Assembly (NCBI GenBank): GCA_027943335.1
Contig: BSBK01006398.1
Span: 143,501 to 207,500 of the forward strand
Reading direction: 5' to 3'
DNA length: 64,000 nt
DNA from: Chamaecyparis obtusa
Lineage: Eukaryota > Streptophyta > Pinopsida > Cupressales > Cupressaceae
The notes beneath the pieces were generated by a model. The model was not told where the DNA came from and did no database searches. It saw only the letters and a list, made by a program, of their open reading frames with translations. Made by a program: the position numbers and the translations under genes. This document shows positions 11,673 through 24,083 of the stretch, piece by piece. Position 1 is the first letter of the stretch. Each line of letters starts with the position of its first letter.

Positions 11673-12110
11673 TTGATCACCTTTGATGATTCTGAGACAA
11701 TTAAAGCTCCTGATGGTCCCCTCTACATTTATGCTAGGATTTCTAAGATACCTATGTGTGGTTTTCTTGTTGATCCTACATCCTTAGTCAATGTCATTAC
11801 TAAAGAAAACTTTTTTATGAAGAACTTACAACGTGATTGTTATGATACATCTAATGTGTGGATCCAAACTTGTAATGGTTTTCTCTATCCATCATTTGGT
11901 TCTATTAACTTGCATGTTGAACTTTGTTGTAAATTTGTGGACACTACCTTCGTTGTTGTCCCTACTTCTAATTAGTTTCAAGTTAAGTTAGTTTTTCCTT
12001 GGTTGAATGTCATGCATGTTGTTGCTTCTCCTATTCATAAGTGTATTAAATTTATTCATGATGAAGAAGTGAAGACAATTAATCATAGTTTATATCAACC
12101 TTCTAGGCCT
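11673..12110 (+). pseudogene. Gypsy aspartic protease (element F), broken
   Basis: Retropepsin-like domain that would cleave the gag polyprotein. The usual LVD(T/N)GSS motif is read here as FLVDPTSLVNVI (about 11762-11800), so the catalytic Asp is kept but the following Gly is lost. Downstream, after a stop near 11973, FPWLNVMHVVASPIHKCIKF corresponds to the family's RPWL...STLHQxxKF segment. It lies directly after gag in the same orientation. No reverse transcriptase follows within the next 2 kb. Confidence 0.6.
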
Positions 12111-12526
12111 ATGGATTGTGCTACCCTTGACTTCTTTTGGCCTTCATTACCTAATTCATGTTCTTCTCGACCTGATAACCTTTTTCACTCATATCAAGCC
12201 TATAAACATCACAATATTGTTGAGTTAAGCATGCTCAGATGGATCTTAACCATGGTCTTTTGCCTATGCCTTCCATACCTCCTTTATCCATTGCTTCTAG
12301 TTTTGTTAATCAAGATCCTAGTGTTTCTTTTCAGCCTACTAAGAATCCTACTAATCCTCCTGTAGAACCTGTGAAGGAATTAGTTATTTTTCCTCCTAGT
12401 TCTCAACATATTTAAAATAAGACAAAACATAACCAATCTACCAATGAATGTCGTAAGAAGCGTTGAGCTCAAGCTAAGGCCTATGCCTTTGTTATTGAAA
12501 GTTCTTTACCTTCTTTTTACTAGCCT

Positions 12527-12880
12527 ATGTTTGATGTGTTGGAAGAAGTTAATGTTAATAATGATGCTAAGATGAATGATTATGATGATTCTATTCGTAT
12601 CTTAGATTCTATTTTGATTAATCTTGATGAAGAAGATACTCTTGATGATCCTAATGATGCTAATGATCAATATGAGACTATCGACATTGATACTGATTTA
12701 CCTAATATGCTTTCAACACAATTTATAATTATACCTAGTATCGAACATCACGATTCTCAAGAGGATCCTTGTTTGGAACTGGCTATTATTCGTACTTTGT
12801 TGGATATAGTCCCTCTTGTGATTTTCCCACCTCCCCTAAATGATATAGACCAAGATGGGGAGAGTAGGCGATGTGCTTGA
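12527..12880 (+). pseudogene. Acidic C-terminal region of element F polyprotein
   Basis: A 117-residue open stretch very rich in Asp, Glu and Asn in its first 70 residues (for example DEEDTLDDPNDANDQYE), ending just after FPPPLND. It follows gag-protease in the same orientation and is probably the tail of the same decayed polyprotein. I recognise no RT, RNase H or integrase motif in it or after it. Confidence 0.4.
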
Positions 12881-14113
<1,233 letters not shown>

Positions 14114-14128
14114 AAAGTGGGGGCTAAA
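14114..14128 (+). other. Polypurine tract before LTR at 14129
   Basis: aaagtgggggctaaa directly precedes TGTATCATTG. A G-rich purine tract immediately upstream of a TG start is the plus-strand priming site of LTR retrotransposons. Confidence 0.5.
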
Positions 14129-15630
14129 TGTATCATTGAAAAATGGAAGCACTTCCATTTAGGACCGGTTTAGCCCTCTGATTAAGTGGTTTGGGTTCAT
14201 GTCAAATACCTTGAATGGGTCTTTTGACATGGATATGGTTTTTCCTCTGTCCTTCCCTATTTTCCACTTCTTTCCTACCTATTTCTGGTATCTTTCTCTA
14301 AGATTTTGAGGTTCTTCACCTCAGAGTCAAGGTCAAACTTCTAGGTCAAGATCAACATCGACCCTGACCCAGGGTCTAAATTTCAAATTCCAAAGATTTC
14401 TAGATGTCGGGGTTTAGAAAGAATTCTTTCCCACTTCTGGGTTGGCTTCTTTGGGCTTCGAAATGGTGACTTTTAAAAGACATTTAATATAGGTCCACTT
14501 CTAAGGGTATGAGCCTAATGGGAATTTATTTCTCATATGTCAGCCTCTCTAGAAGTTGGTGTCCTAGACTAGTATATAAGGAAGCCTTCTCCTCTCATTT
14601 TAAGGAGGAAGAAAGGGAGAAAAGGAGAAAAAGAGAACAAAAGAAAAGGGAGGATCATCTATGCATAATTCATCAAAGTGAGCATTCAAGCATTCAAGCA
14701 TTCAAGATCCAATTCATCATGGAGATCCATTGGTAGCCATTGAAGGATTCAAGCTCTATGGAGCCCTCTTGTTGAAGATTTCTCCATCCATATCCATTCA
14801 AGCTTCTTCCTATTCCAAGATCCATTCAAGATAGGTATTGAAGATATAAAGGTAATTGATTTGATACATCCTACATCCTACAATTCTACATCCATTTGGA
14901 GCATCCATACTTGTGGATTCAAGGATTCAAATCCTCCATAAGGGTTTCAACATAAGCAAGGTGATTTTTTTCTATTTACTTTGTTTATTACTGCAATTTC
15001 AATTCTATTTGAAGGTTAATTCCAAAACTAGGGTTTGACCAAGGCAAACCCCTCATCCAAACAAAAAAACCATTTTTCTTGTAGGTGTAGTTACGGAACA
15101 ACGAATTACATAATAGATTTGAATACCCTTTTTAGCAAAATTTTGGGATACGCAAACAGAATTTATGTCAGAGCTGTGCAAGTCAAGGTCAACATTAAGG
15201 GGTATGATTGCACCCCTATATTTAGGTAAAGGTCGACCTGGTTCAGAAAAGGAAAATATTTATGGGTTTTCTCTGTCTCTATGTTTCTATTCCAGATTCA
15301 CTTGCATAATTTCCAGAAACTTAGTACAGACACTAGAAAACAATAATTTCTAGATCTTCTATACTTTGTGGTTAGTATTTGTCTTCAATTCATTTCAATT
15401 AAGATTTTAATACTCTCTTCCATAATGGAATGTAAGGTTTTCCTCTTTCTTCTTATTACTAATTGATTGATTCATTTATGCATTGACCATTGTCTTGTGG
15501 TTAATTAATTTGGATCTTTCCTTTGGGAATTTGGGGTTAAGAAGAGAATCTTGCCTTCCCCAACTCTTCTATATGTAAAGGATATTATTTACATGTTGGT
15601 GAGCACATCACGACATAACCAACCAAACAT
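14129..15630 (+). mobile_element. Gypsy-type 3' LTR-like block (G)
   Basis: Starts TGTATCATTG right after a polypurine tract, with a TATA box at 14573 followed by a CT-rich then purine-rich leader. Its position suits a 3' LTR of element F. By eye, however, it does not align with the LTR at 8743 apart from the promoter module, so it may belong to another element or a recombinant. The right limit is set only by the start of copia C at about 15640. The small ORFs inside are not convincing. Confidence 0.4.
14573..14579 (+). promoter_or_regulatory. TATA box of LTR-like block G
   Basis: agtatataaggaagccttct, followed by cctctcatttt. This matches the TATA module at 9301 closely, although the flanking sequence is not alike. 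Confidence 0.55.
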
Positions 15631-15639
15631 CAATTTTTA

Positions 15640-16671
15640 ATTCTTTACAAGGACAAATGACAACAATAATTTGTATTTGAAGACTGAAAAAGGTAAAGGG
15701 ATATTGTTAGCTAAAATTTTTGTTGATGATATCATATTTGGATGATAAGATGCCATATGTCAAACATTTTCAAATGAGATGAAAATTGAATTTGAAATGT
15801 CTATGTTTGGTGAGATCAAATTCTTTGTTGGTTTGCAAGTATATCAGATGAAGAAAGGTATCTATATTACACAATCTAAGTATGTCAAGGGGATACTAAA
15901 AACTATTGGTATGGAATATTCTAGACCAATAAGTACACCCATGGCTATTGGATAAAAACTATCAAAAACTAATGATACAACTGAAGTCAATCAAACCTTG
16001 TATAGATCTATGATTGGAAAGTTACAATATGTTGTCCATAGCAGACCAGATATTGCCTTAGCAGTTGGGATTGTTGCAAGATTTTTTGCAAATTCTAAAG
16101 AGAATCACATGATGACAATGAAAATGATATTGAGATATCTAAAAGGAATAGAGGGTTATGGATTGTACTACAAGAAAAATGACAAGTTTGAACTGAAAGT
16201 TTACACTGATGCAGATTGGGTAGGAAAAGTGGATGACAGAAAGAGTAAAAGTGGAGGCACATTCTTTATAGGATAGAGAGTAGTCTCTTGGATAAGCAAG
16301 AAATAGATTTCATTTTCCAATCTACAGAAGAAGCTAAATATGTAGCAGCAACAGTGAATTATTCAAATTTAGTGTGGATTAAGTAGTTGTTAAAAGGTAT
16401 GAAGGAGGAAATCACTGAGCCATTTGTTATTTTCTTTGATAATAGAAGTTTTATTAATATATCAAAGAACCATGTAATTCACACTAAGACTAAGCATATT
16501 TCTATCAAATATCATTACTTGAGAGAGCTAGTTCAAGCTAAAGAAGTGAGATTGGAATATGTGAATACAAAGGAACAATTAGCAGATATATTCACAAAAT
16601 TATTACCTAAAGATGCTCATGAATATCTTAGAGGTAAATTAGGGGTGATTCCCCTAACTGAGGCTACCTAG
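15640..16671 (+). pseudogene. pol: Copia RT C-terminus and RNase H (element C)
   Basis: C-terminal reverse transcriptase with the catalytic box read as IFVDDIIFG near 15715, followed by two stops. Then comes the SKYVKGILK/GIEYSRP-type segment and RNase H with YTDADW (about 16202-16219), the DNRS box and the terminal EQLADIFTKLLPK (about 16578). Frameshifts near 16275 and 16380 and several stops make it dead. By eye it is moderately similar to the RNase H of element B, so C belongs to a related but distinct copia family. The gene begins in mid-domain, marking the truncation point. Confidence 0.9.
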
Positions 16672-17133
16672 TAACATATAGGAGCATTGCATCAAATGTA
16701 CTAATAAGAATATCTGAAAAATTGATGCAAAGGAGGTCACACTTTAGGATTTGCCTAGAGTTGTGAAAAGTAAAGAAAAAGATATTGATCAGTCATAAGT
16801 AAGATGATAGAGGGAGTAATAAAATTTAGAGAACAAACATGAAGATATCTACATGGTGAAGATGAATGTCTTTGGAATTGTTGTCAAAGAGGGAGAGATT
16901 TGGTAAACTTGAGAAAAGAAAAGAGAGAGAGATTGAATAATAAAGAGGTAGAGATTTAGTAAAGATGAATAGAAAAATTAAAATCTATCCAAGAGGGAGC
17001 TAATACTAGGATGGAAATCAGAATGAATATATGGATATTAATGAAGATCTGATACATAGAGAGAGTTGACTGAAGTTGCATCATTGCAATTTTTTTGCAT
17101 TGTATGGTAGAACATGTGGTGTTTCCATCAATG
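16672..17133 (+). other. 3' untranslated region of copia C
   Basis: Purine-rich non-coding sequence between the end of RNase H and the polypurine tract, with gagagag/aagagg words. The same layout occurs in element B at 23541-24070. Confidence 0.6.
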
Positions 17134-17147
17134 CCAAAGAGGAAGAT
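17134..17147 (+). other. Polypurine tract of copia C
   Basis: ccaaagaggaagat immediately before TGTTGG. Equivalent to caaagggagagat in element B; it primes plus-strand DNA synthesis in copia elements. Confidence 0.8.
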
Positions 17148-17273
17148 TGTTGGAAACTACAATTGTTATATTGTCATTGATGTCAAACCTTAATTGGTAA
17201 GACATTTTCTATCTAGTAGAGTACCATATCTTTTGATTGATGGATAGGATTTGAAAATAGGAGATAACAAGAG
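17148..17273 (+). mobile_element. 3' LTR of copia C, part 1
   Basis: Starts TGTTGGAAACTACAATTG just after the polypurine tract and includes ttgtcattgatgtcaa, a phrase typical of these copia LTRs. It is cut by element A; the last five bases, aagag (17269-17273), are duplicated at 33294-33298. The LTR resumes at 33299. Confidence 0.85.
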
Positions 17274-17829
17274 TGTTGGAAATCTATTATGGGAAAGTGA
17301 TAAACTGAGAGGGGGGGTGAATTAGATATCTACCAATATAACCATTTTGACATAAATTCACTTGCATAGCATAAACATCAAACTCAATAATGAAATAGAT
17401 CTAACAATCTAATCTTCATCAATGAAAATAAAACATAACATGAAGATTTTGGTTACCCAAAAACCCTTGAAAGGTAAAACTGGGGTGCAGATGACACCCA
17501 CAAATCTTCACTACTATAGTATTAAAGTTTGCCTGTTAGGGCTAAAAAAATTTATCATAAACTAATGATCTAACCTATGATGGGTCTACCCTGCTAAGAG
17601 CTTTAAAGACTTATACAATCTACCTTAAAAAAGGATTTGAACTTACAACAAAGTAAGCACTCAGTTACGAGATTTACCTAGGCCTGTTAGGACCACTTTG
17701 TAAAGAGATTCTCCCTGATTCACCTGTTAGAATGACTCAATACCTGATCCTTCAATTTGCACTATGATGCTAATAACAGATCTTCTCCTTCCAATATAGA
17801 TTTTATCTCCTCTATAAAATATATCTTTG
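17274..17829 (-). mobile_element. Element A left (3') LTR, part 1
   Basis: Aligns with 32073-32620 from the first base (TGTTGGAAATCTATTATGGG) at about 90% identity. It is interrupted at 17830 by element B after ctttg (17825-17829), the target duplication repeated at 25560-25564, and resumes at 25565. Confidence 0.92.
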
Positions 17830-19305
17830 TGATGAACTACAACTAATTTAGAACCTAATTGAAGATCTATGATTAGAGATCACCGAGTTGCTGATTAGAT
17901 ATGTAATATGATTAAATTAGTAATATGTTGTCATTTATGTCAACTACTTTGACAACACTTATTTTGTAAGTTACAATACCTAAACATCTGTAGAAAAGGA
18001 GTAAAAGAGATGAAGAACATAAATATCTACATGAGGAAGATGTATATGATAGATCAGGATAAGGAATACATTGTGTAACTTTTTGATGAGTCTATGACCT
18101 TATGTTATTGACTTGATTATGTTTCATTCATCTATGATGAGGAAAAGAACTGAAAGACACAAGTCATTGTGGTCGGTTGATGAAGCATCACAGTATACAC
18201 AGAGTAGTGTAGTGTATACTGAGCATAGTATAAACCAAGCTTGTGTTCATCAACACATTTCTTTGTTAACCGAGCAGGAGAAAAGGAACTAAATGATTAT
18301 TTTAGCCGTTAAGGATTGATGAGCTATAAAGTACATCAAAATCAAAGATCGAGATAATGTTTGTTATGAAGATCAATGGCTAGCATAATTCAAGGAAGAT
18401 CTGAAGGATGAAATCAAAATGTGTTACTGGCACATCAGCCGAGAAAGTTTAAGTGGTAAAATGGACAAAGGAGAATAAGAAACAAAATATTATGGAGGAA
18501 AAGAAAATGGTTTACTTGTCTATTTAAGAGACTAAGGTTTCATTATGAAACTTATGTCAAAAGGAGACTACAGAACTATCGCATGAAAAATTTTCATGTA
18601 TGCCTGATCAAACTAGTTAAGGAGAACTGAACTACAGAGTTTACCGAGCATCAAAAAGCTATTACTGAGTGATAGTAAGTCATTGATTATTGTTGATACA
18701 GAATTGATATATTGATCAGAGGATTTGAATGGGCTTTACATAGATCTGATAATCTACAATTGAAGTTGTATCATAGTCAGATCAACTGTTGTTACATTTT
18801 AACCATTGTAAATAGAGAAATTTCTTAATCGAGTGGACTTGAAAGTCTTTTATGTATCATTCATAGAATGAACATTGTTATCCTATCAACCCCATAGTGA
18901 ATGTTGGTTGGATGATAATGGTTGGTGTAAAATCCTCTAACAAGGTCACACCTCATAGTGTTTTTGTAACCTTTAACAGGGTTGGGTCTTCACCGACCTC
19001 ACTTCAGAAGAGTGAACATTTTTGGGTTGCCGGTCCCAGGTGGTTTTTCACTTCACAGGGTTTCCACATTAAATCTTTTATGTTATGTGTTCATTGTGGT
19101 GATTTTTTTTTATCATACTTTACATATTGCATGTTGGATTTGATCGGTAATCATTAGTTGTTATTGACTGGTAATCGGTAAAAGCATAAACAGTATAGTA
19201 TTTTATGTTACCGATCTGTAGAAGTTTAAGTAAATTGTTTTGGATTATACATTTTGAATTGGGACTATGGATAACTGATTCACCCCCCTCTCAGTTATTC
19301 TAACA
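17830..19305 (+). mobile_element. Element B 5' LTR
   Basis: Runs from TGATGAACTACAACTAATTT to TTATTCTAACA, 1476 bp, the same length as the 3' copy. It contains repeated ccgag/gtcggtt words and a region with tgtaacctttaacagggttg. The ORF at 18897-19157 lies wholly inside the LTR and is not a gene. Confidence 0.95.
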
Positions 19306-19307
19306 AT

Positions 19308-19320
19308 TGGTATTAGAGCT
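19308..19320 (+). other. Primer-binding site of element B
   Basis: tggtattagagct, two bases after the LTR end. It matches the consensus complementary to the 3' end of initiator tRNA-Met (TGGTATCAGAGC) except for one C-to-T change. Confidence 0.9.
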
Positions 19321-19367
19321 AAGTTGCTTGGAATAGAGTTTAAGGACTTCAACACAAAGGTCTCAAA

Positions 19368-20367
19368 ATGTTTAAGAGGGAAGTGCCAAAGCTAAAAAAA
19401 GATAACTTCACAATATGGCCAAAGTCGAATGAAGCTTCATATATTTGGGATTAGGAATTCTGCCCTAGATCTGATGGAGAATGGATACCTTGCACCACCC
19501 AATGGTCCCTTGACCCTTGATCAACTAAGGGATAGGCATGAACATAATGTTACTATGATGGAGATTGCTGCTACCTATTCAGATGCCAAATTTGAAGACA
19601 TCAAAGACTGTACTACTGCTAAGCAGATGTGGGATAAACTTGCTCAAGTTTATAGTGGTGATGTGAATGTCAAGAGAGAAAGAGCAAAAAGCTTAAGAGG
19701 AAGATTCGCTGACATGAAGATGAAATAAGGTGAAAACATTTTGCAGTACACAAACAGAATAAAGGAGGTAGTTCATGCTATTAGAGCATCAGATAGAGTC
19801 ACTGATGAAGACACTGTGGTAAGAAAAATTCTAAGGACCCTATTGCCTATCTATGCCATTAGAATATCTGCAATTCATGAAAATAGGTCAACACCTAACA
19901 GCACACTCACTCTTGATAATCTGATTGGAAAGCTTACAACATTTGAACTAAACAATTATGATAATAGTGTTGTATCATCTGTTGAATCCACTTTTATGTC
20001 TTCTCTGAAGATTGGTAAGTTTAGAAATAAGAATGATGATAGTGATAGCAATACTGATGATGAGCTTGATGAACTTGAAGCTCTTATGGCCAGAAGGTTA
20101 CCTAAAGGTAAAGGAAGGTATAGAGGTAAATTACCTTTAGCATGCTTTAACTATAATGAAGTTGGCCACATTACTGCTAGATGTCCACACAAGAAAGATG
20201 ATGACAGAACCAAAGACCGATCTAAAGGAAGCTATGGGAGAAGATATAATAGAGGTTACCGACACTACAACAGAGACAACTGAGACAATAATGACAAAGG
20301 CAAGAAGGTATCCTACATTGCTGAGGAAGAAGATATCACCGATACCAACACTAATGATGATGTGGAG
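19368..20367 (+). pseudogene. gag: Element B gag (copia capsid/nucleocapsid)
   Basis: Starts with ATG at 19368 (MFKREVPKLKKDNFTIW), then a frameshift near 19420 moves to the frame reading RMKLHIFGIRNSALDLMENG. The UBN2-type gag core follows (TAKQMWDKLAQVYSG), then after a stop at 19726 the region to about 20150. The zinc knuckle at about 20140-20181 reads CFNYNEVGHITARC: the second Cys of the Cys-Cys-His-Cys finger is Tyr, a single TGT-to-TAT change. Another stop lies at 20281. In the living element the protein coats RNA and forms particles. Confidence 0.9.
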
Positions 20368-20730
20368 GTAGCAATGAAGGATGATTCCAAAGAAGATGAA
20401 AGGTATGTAGAGATAGCACTTATCTCTAAGGTTAATAAAAATGATACATGGATTATAGATAGTGGTTGTACACATCACATGACTGGTGATGAAGAAAAAT
20501 TTTATTATCTTGAAGAATACAATGGAGGATCTGTAAGAATGGGTAATGACACACCTTGTATGGTAAGAGGTAAAGGATCCCTGATGATAAATGATAGATT
20601 AAAATGTGAAAATGCTTATTGGGTAAAAGGATTGAACTATAATTTGCTAAGTGTGGCACAGTTAAACGATTCAGGCCACCAAGTTTCTTTTAAGAGAAAA
20701 AAGGTGAAAATATTTGATGATGGAGGATGA
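20368..20730 (+). pseudogene. Element B aspartic protease
   Basis: Copia retropepsin with the catalytic motif intact as WIIDSGCTHHMTG (about 20449-20487), then YNLLSVAQL near 20637, typical of the segment leading to integrase. It ends at a stop (20728-20730) that separates it from the integrase region in the same frame. It would release the mature proteins from the polyprotein. Confidence 0.88.
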
Positions 20731-21640
20731 CTTGTTGGAACTGGTACACAATCTAGAGGTAATCTATTTTATCTTGATAATGATAAATCTTCTTATTTAA
20801 TGATGAAAGATGAAGATGCATGGTTGTGGCATAAAAGGTTATGCCATGTGAATTTTGATAATATGATTAAGATTAGTAAAAGGAAAAGAGTTACAAGTCT
20901 ATCTAACTTATCTAAGCCGGATCATGTTATGTGTCATGAATGTCAGAAAGGTAAAATGACTAAATCTAGTTTCAAAAGAAAAGATTATTCAACAAAGAAG
21001 ATACTTGAGTTAGTACATACTGACCTATGTGGTCCTATGAGAGCTCAAAGTTACTATGGAGACATATATTTTATTCTTTTTGTTGATGATTATACTAGGT
21101 TGATGGTTGTCATGTTCTTGAAAGAAATATCTAAGGCATTCAAGATGTTCAAGTGGTATAAAGCAAAAGTAGAAAAAGAGACTGGTAAAGAATTGAAATG
21201 CTTAAGATCTAATAGAGGAGGTGAATTTATCTCTGATGAATTTACTAATTTTTGCAATGAGCATGGTATTAAAAGATAGGTCTTTGCACCAAGGACACCA
21301 CAACAAAATGGCATTACTGAAAGGAGGAATAGATCAATTGTTGACTGTGCAAGGACATTAATGATAGAAAAGAATGTTGCTCATACATATTGGAGGGAAG
21401 CCATTAGCACTGCAGTTTATGTGCTAAACTAAGTACAACTGAAGGACACTAATAAGACACCCTATGAGTTATGGTTTGGATACAAACCCACTGTAAGTTA
21501 TTTTAGAATTTTTGGAAGTAAATGTTTTATTATGAAAGATGAAAGAAATGGAAAGTTTGATTCAAAAGGTGATGAAGGGATATTTCTAGGATATTCTAGT
21601 AAAAGTAAAGCATACAAGTGTCTGAACAGAGTTACTAAAT
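20731..21640 (+). pseudogene. Element B integrase
   Basis: The pre-integrase zinc-binding region has LWHKRLCHVNF and VMCHECQKGKM (His-His-Cys-Cys, 20820-20960). The rve core has its first Asp in VHTDLCGPM (about 21013), its second in LFVDDYTRL (about 21082) and its catalytic Glu in QQNGITERRN (about 21303-21330), giving the D-D-E triad. A stop at 21277-21279 falls between the second Asp and the Glu, and another lies near 21430. Integrase would insert the cDNA with a 5-bp target duplication, matching the 5-bp duplications of A and B. Confidence 0.9.
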
Positions 21641-22090
21641 GATTGAAAGTACTAATGTTCAAGTTGATGAGTTTGATGATAAGAATGGTGAGGAAAGCAT
21701 AAAGTAACTAGAAGACTACATTAGATTCACTTACATTGAACAACCTGAGTATCTATCGAAGCCACAGACAATGTCAATCGGTTAGCAGGAAAATAATACC
21801 GAGGAACAAGAAAGAGAAACTGACAAGCAGGAAGGACCTACCAAGCAAGAAAATGAACCTACATAGGATGAACAAGAAAGAAGAAATTAGATATTGGCAA
21901 TTTTTGTTAGAAGAAATCATCCTAAGATACAAATCATTGGAGACAGACAAGCTAGCATGCAAACACAGAGTAAATCAAGACAAGGTACATGTCTAGTTTG
22001 TGATTATGAACTGAAGAATGTAAAAGATGCATTAGAAAATGATGAATTGGTTAATGCAATGAAAGAGGAAATAGAAAAAATAGAGAAGAA
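21641..22090 (+). pseudogene. Element B integrase-RT linker
   Basis: Lys/Glu-rich spacer containing frameshifts. The frame reading VRRNHPKIQIIGD (about 21905) is the conserved NHP...IIGD segment that precedes RT in copia pol. Overlapping open frames at 21736-21996 on this strand and 21774-21962 on the other are shadows. Confidence 0.75.
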
Positions 22091-22860
22091 CAAAATTGGA
22101 CCTTAGTACCCAGACCTAAAGATAAGAATGTTATCGGTACTAAGTGGATATTCAGAAACAAGAAAAATGAGAATGGAGAGGTAACAAGGAATAAAGATAG
22201 ATTGGTATGCAAAGGATATGCACAGGAGGAAGGAATAGATTATGGTGAAACATTTACACCTGTTGCTAGATTAGAAGGAGTTAGAATGTTACTTGCATAT
22301 GCTGCACACAAAAAGTTCAAATTTTACCAAATGGATGTCAAGTCAGCATTTCTGAATGGAATACTTGAAGAAGAAGTCTACATAGAACAACCTGAAGGGT
22401 TCGTTGATCCATACAAGAAAGATATGGTATGTATATTACATAAAGCTTTATATGGTTTGAAGAAAGTACTAAGAGTATGAGAGGCTGCATACTTATTTGT
22501 TAAGTATTGGATTTGTCAGAACAAGTGAGAACAACAATTTCTATATGAAAGGAGATACTGATGATACTATTCTTATTACTGAAATATTTATGGATGACAT
22601 TATAGTTGGAGGAAAAGATCAAATCTGTAAGTCATTTGCTGATGAAATGAGAAGTGAATTTGAAATGTCTATGTTTGAAGAGATTAAGTTCTTTCTAGGA
22701 CAATAAGTGATTCAGCAGAATGATGGTATATTCATCACACAATCTAAATATATTAAGGAAGTATTAAAGATATTTGGCATGGAAGATGTTAAACCTATGG
22801 GAACACCGATGGCTACTGGATGTAAACTGACTAAGGAAGATGAAACTACGGAGGTGAACC
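22091..22860 (+). pseudogene. pol: Element B reverse transcriptase
   Basis: Starts with [19 protein letters not shown] and continues with [28 protein letters not shown] (first catalytic Asp) and KALYGLKK. Then there is a frameshift near 22480. The catalytic box reads FMDDIIVGG (about 22588) where copia normally has YVDD. Stops at 22704 and 22869 and frame changes near 22085 and 22490 inactivate it. It would copy the element RNA inside particles. Confidence 0.92.
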
Positions 22861-22877
22861 AGACACTATAGCAATCT

Positions 22878-23540
22878 ATGATTGGTAAGTTAATGTATGT
22901 AGTGCATAGTAGACCAGACATAGCACATGATGTGGGAATTGTTGCAAGATTAATTGCAAACCCTAGAGAGTCACACATTGTTTCTACAAAGAGAATCCTA
23001 AGATACCTAGAGAAAATAGAAGATTATGGATTATGGTATCCTAAGGAAGGAAAATTTGAACTCAGAGTCTATATCGACACTGATTGGGCTGGAAATGTGG
23101 ATGATAAAAAAAGTACCACCAGAGGAGCATTTTTCTTTGGTGAAAGACTTGTTACATGGACAAGTAAGAAGCAGGCTTGCATTTCTCAGTCTATAGCTGA
23201 AGTAGAGTATGTTGTTGCTACTACAAACTATTCAAATATTGCATATATTAAGAAAGTATTGGATGGTAGGAATGAGATAATCATAGAGCTGGTGATTATA
23301 TATTGTGATAACACAAGTGCAATAAACATTTCAAATAATCCAGTGATGCACTCTAAAACAAAGCATATATCTATTAAGTATCACTACTTAAGAGAACAAG
23401 TACAGGAGAAGAAAGTTAAGCTAGAGTTTGTTACATCAAAAGAACAACTTGCAGACATATTTACAAAGCCTCTACCAAAGGATACATTTGAATACTTGAG
23501 GACTAGACTTGGGGTCCATCCCCTATCTACCGGTCACTAA
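22878..23540 (+). pseudogene. Element B RNase H
   Basis: A 220-residue open frame and the best-preserved part of B. SRPDIAHDVGIVAR links RT to RNase H, and DTDWAGNVDD carries the first active Asp. LVTWTSKKQACISQSIAEVEY carries the active Glu, YCDNTSAI the next Asp, and KTKHISIKYHYLRE with EQLADIFTKPLPK ends the domain. The stop follows SLSTGH. No intact upstream frame exists to express it. Confidence 0.93.
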
Positions 23541-24070
23541 TGTGATCTAGATGTTGCATCAACCTAATCTTATCAAAAGATCATTCATGTTGATGCAGCA
23601 TAGTTCACACTTTGGATCATGGCTAAGGTTATGAAAAGTTTGGAGAACTAGAACAGATTGACATATCAGTATACAAAGATATAGAGAATGCACCAGACAA
23701 TAGAGAGTTAAATGGCTACTACAGAGCTTTATGTTTATTTTTTTCTTTGGAATTTTTGTCAAAGGGAGAGATAAACAATATGAAACAATATGCACCAATG
23801 AGAACACTAAAACATCTATCTAAGGGAGAGACAAATTGAAAGAAAGGGAGAGCACTGAAGATCAGTTAATGAGAACAAAAGAAGGAATCTGAGAGCTAAA
23901 AAGATCATATCTATAGAATGTCAAAGCTGCATTGGTAATGTTGTTGAGTAACGTAGTGATTAAACATATTAAGTTAGGGAGAGCTTGTACAATATTTGTT
24001 CACAGAGTTGTAGAATACATGTTTGGTATGTGTATGGTATATTTCATATTACTTGAGTTGCCATCAATGC
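23541..24070 (+). other. Element B 3' non-coding region
   Basis: Purine-rich spacer with repeated agggagag words (near 23763, 23822, 23845, 23976) leading to the polypurine tract. No gene. Confidence 0.7.
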
Positions 24071-24083
24071 CAAAGGGAGAGAT
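24071..24083 (+). other. Polypurine tract of element B
   Basis: caaagggagagat directly before the 3' LTR start (taatgaactac, where the usual TG has become TA). Confidence 0.85.

Noticed and set aside
18897..19157. Repeated ORF (also 25151-25366) as a possible small gene
   Set aside because: Both copies lie inside the two LTRs of element B, and the reading frame is a by-product of LTR sequence.
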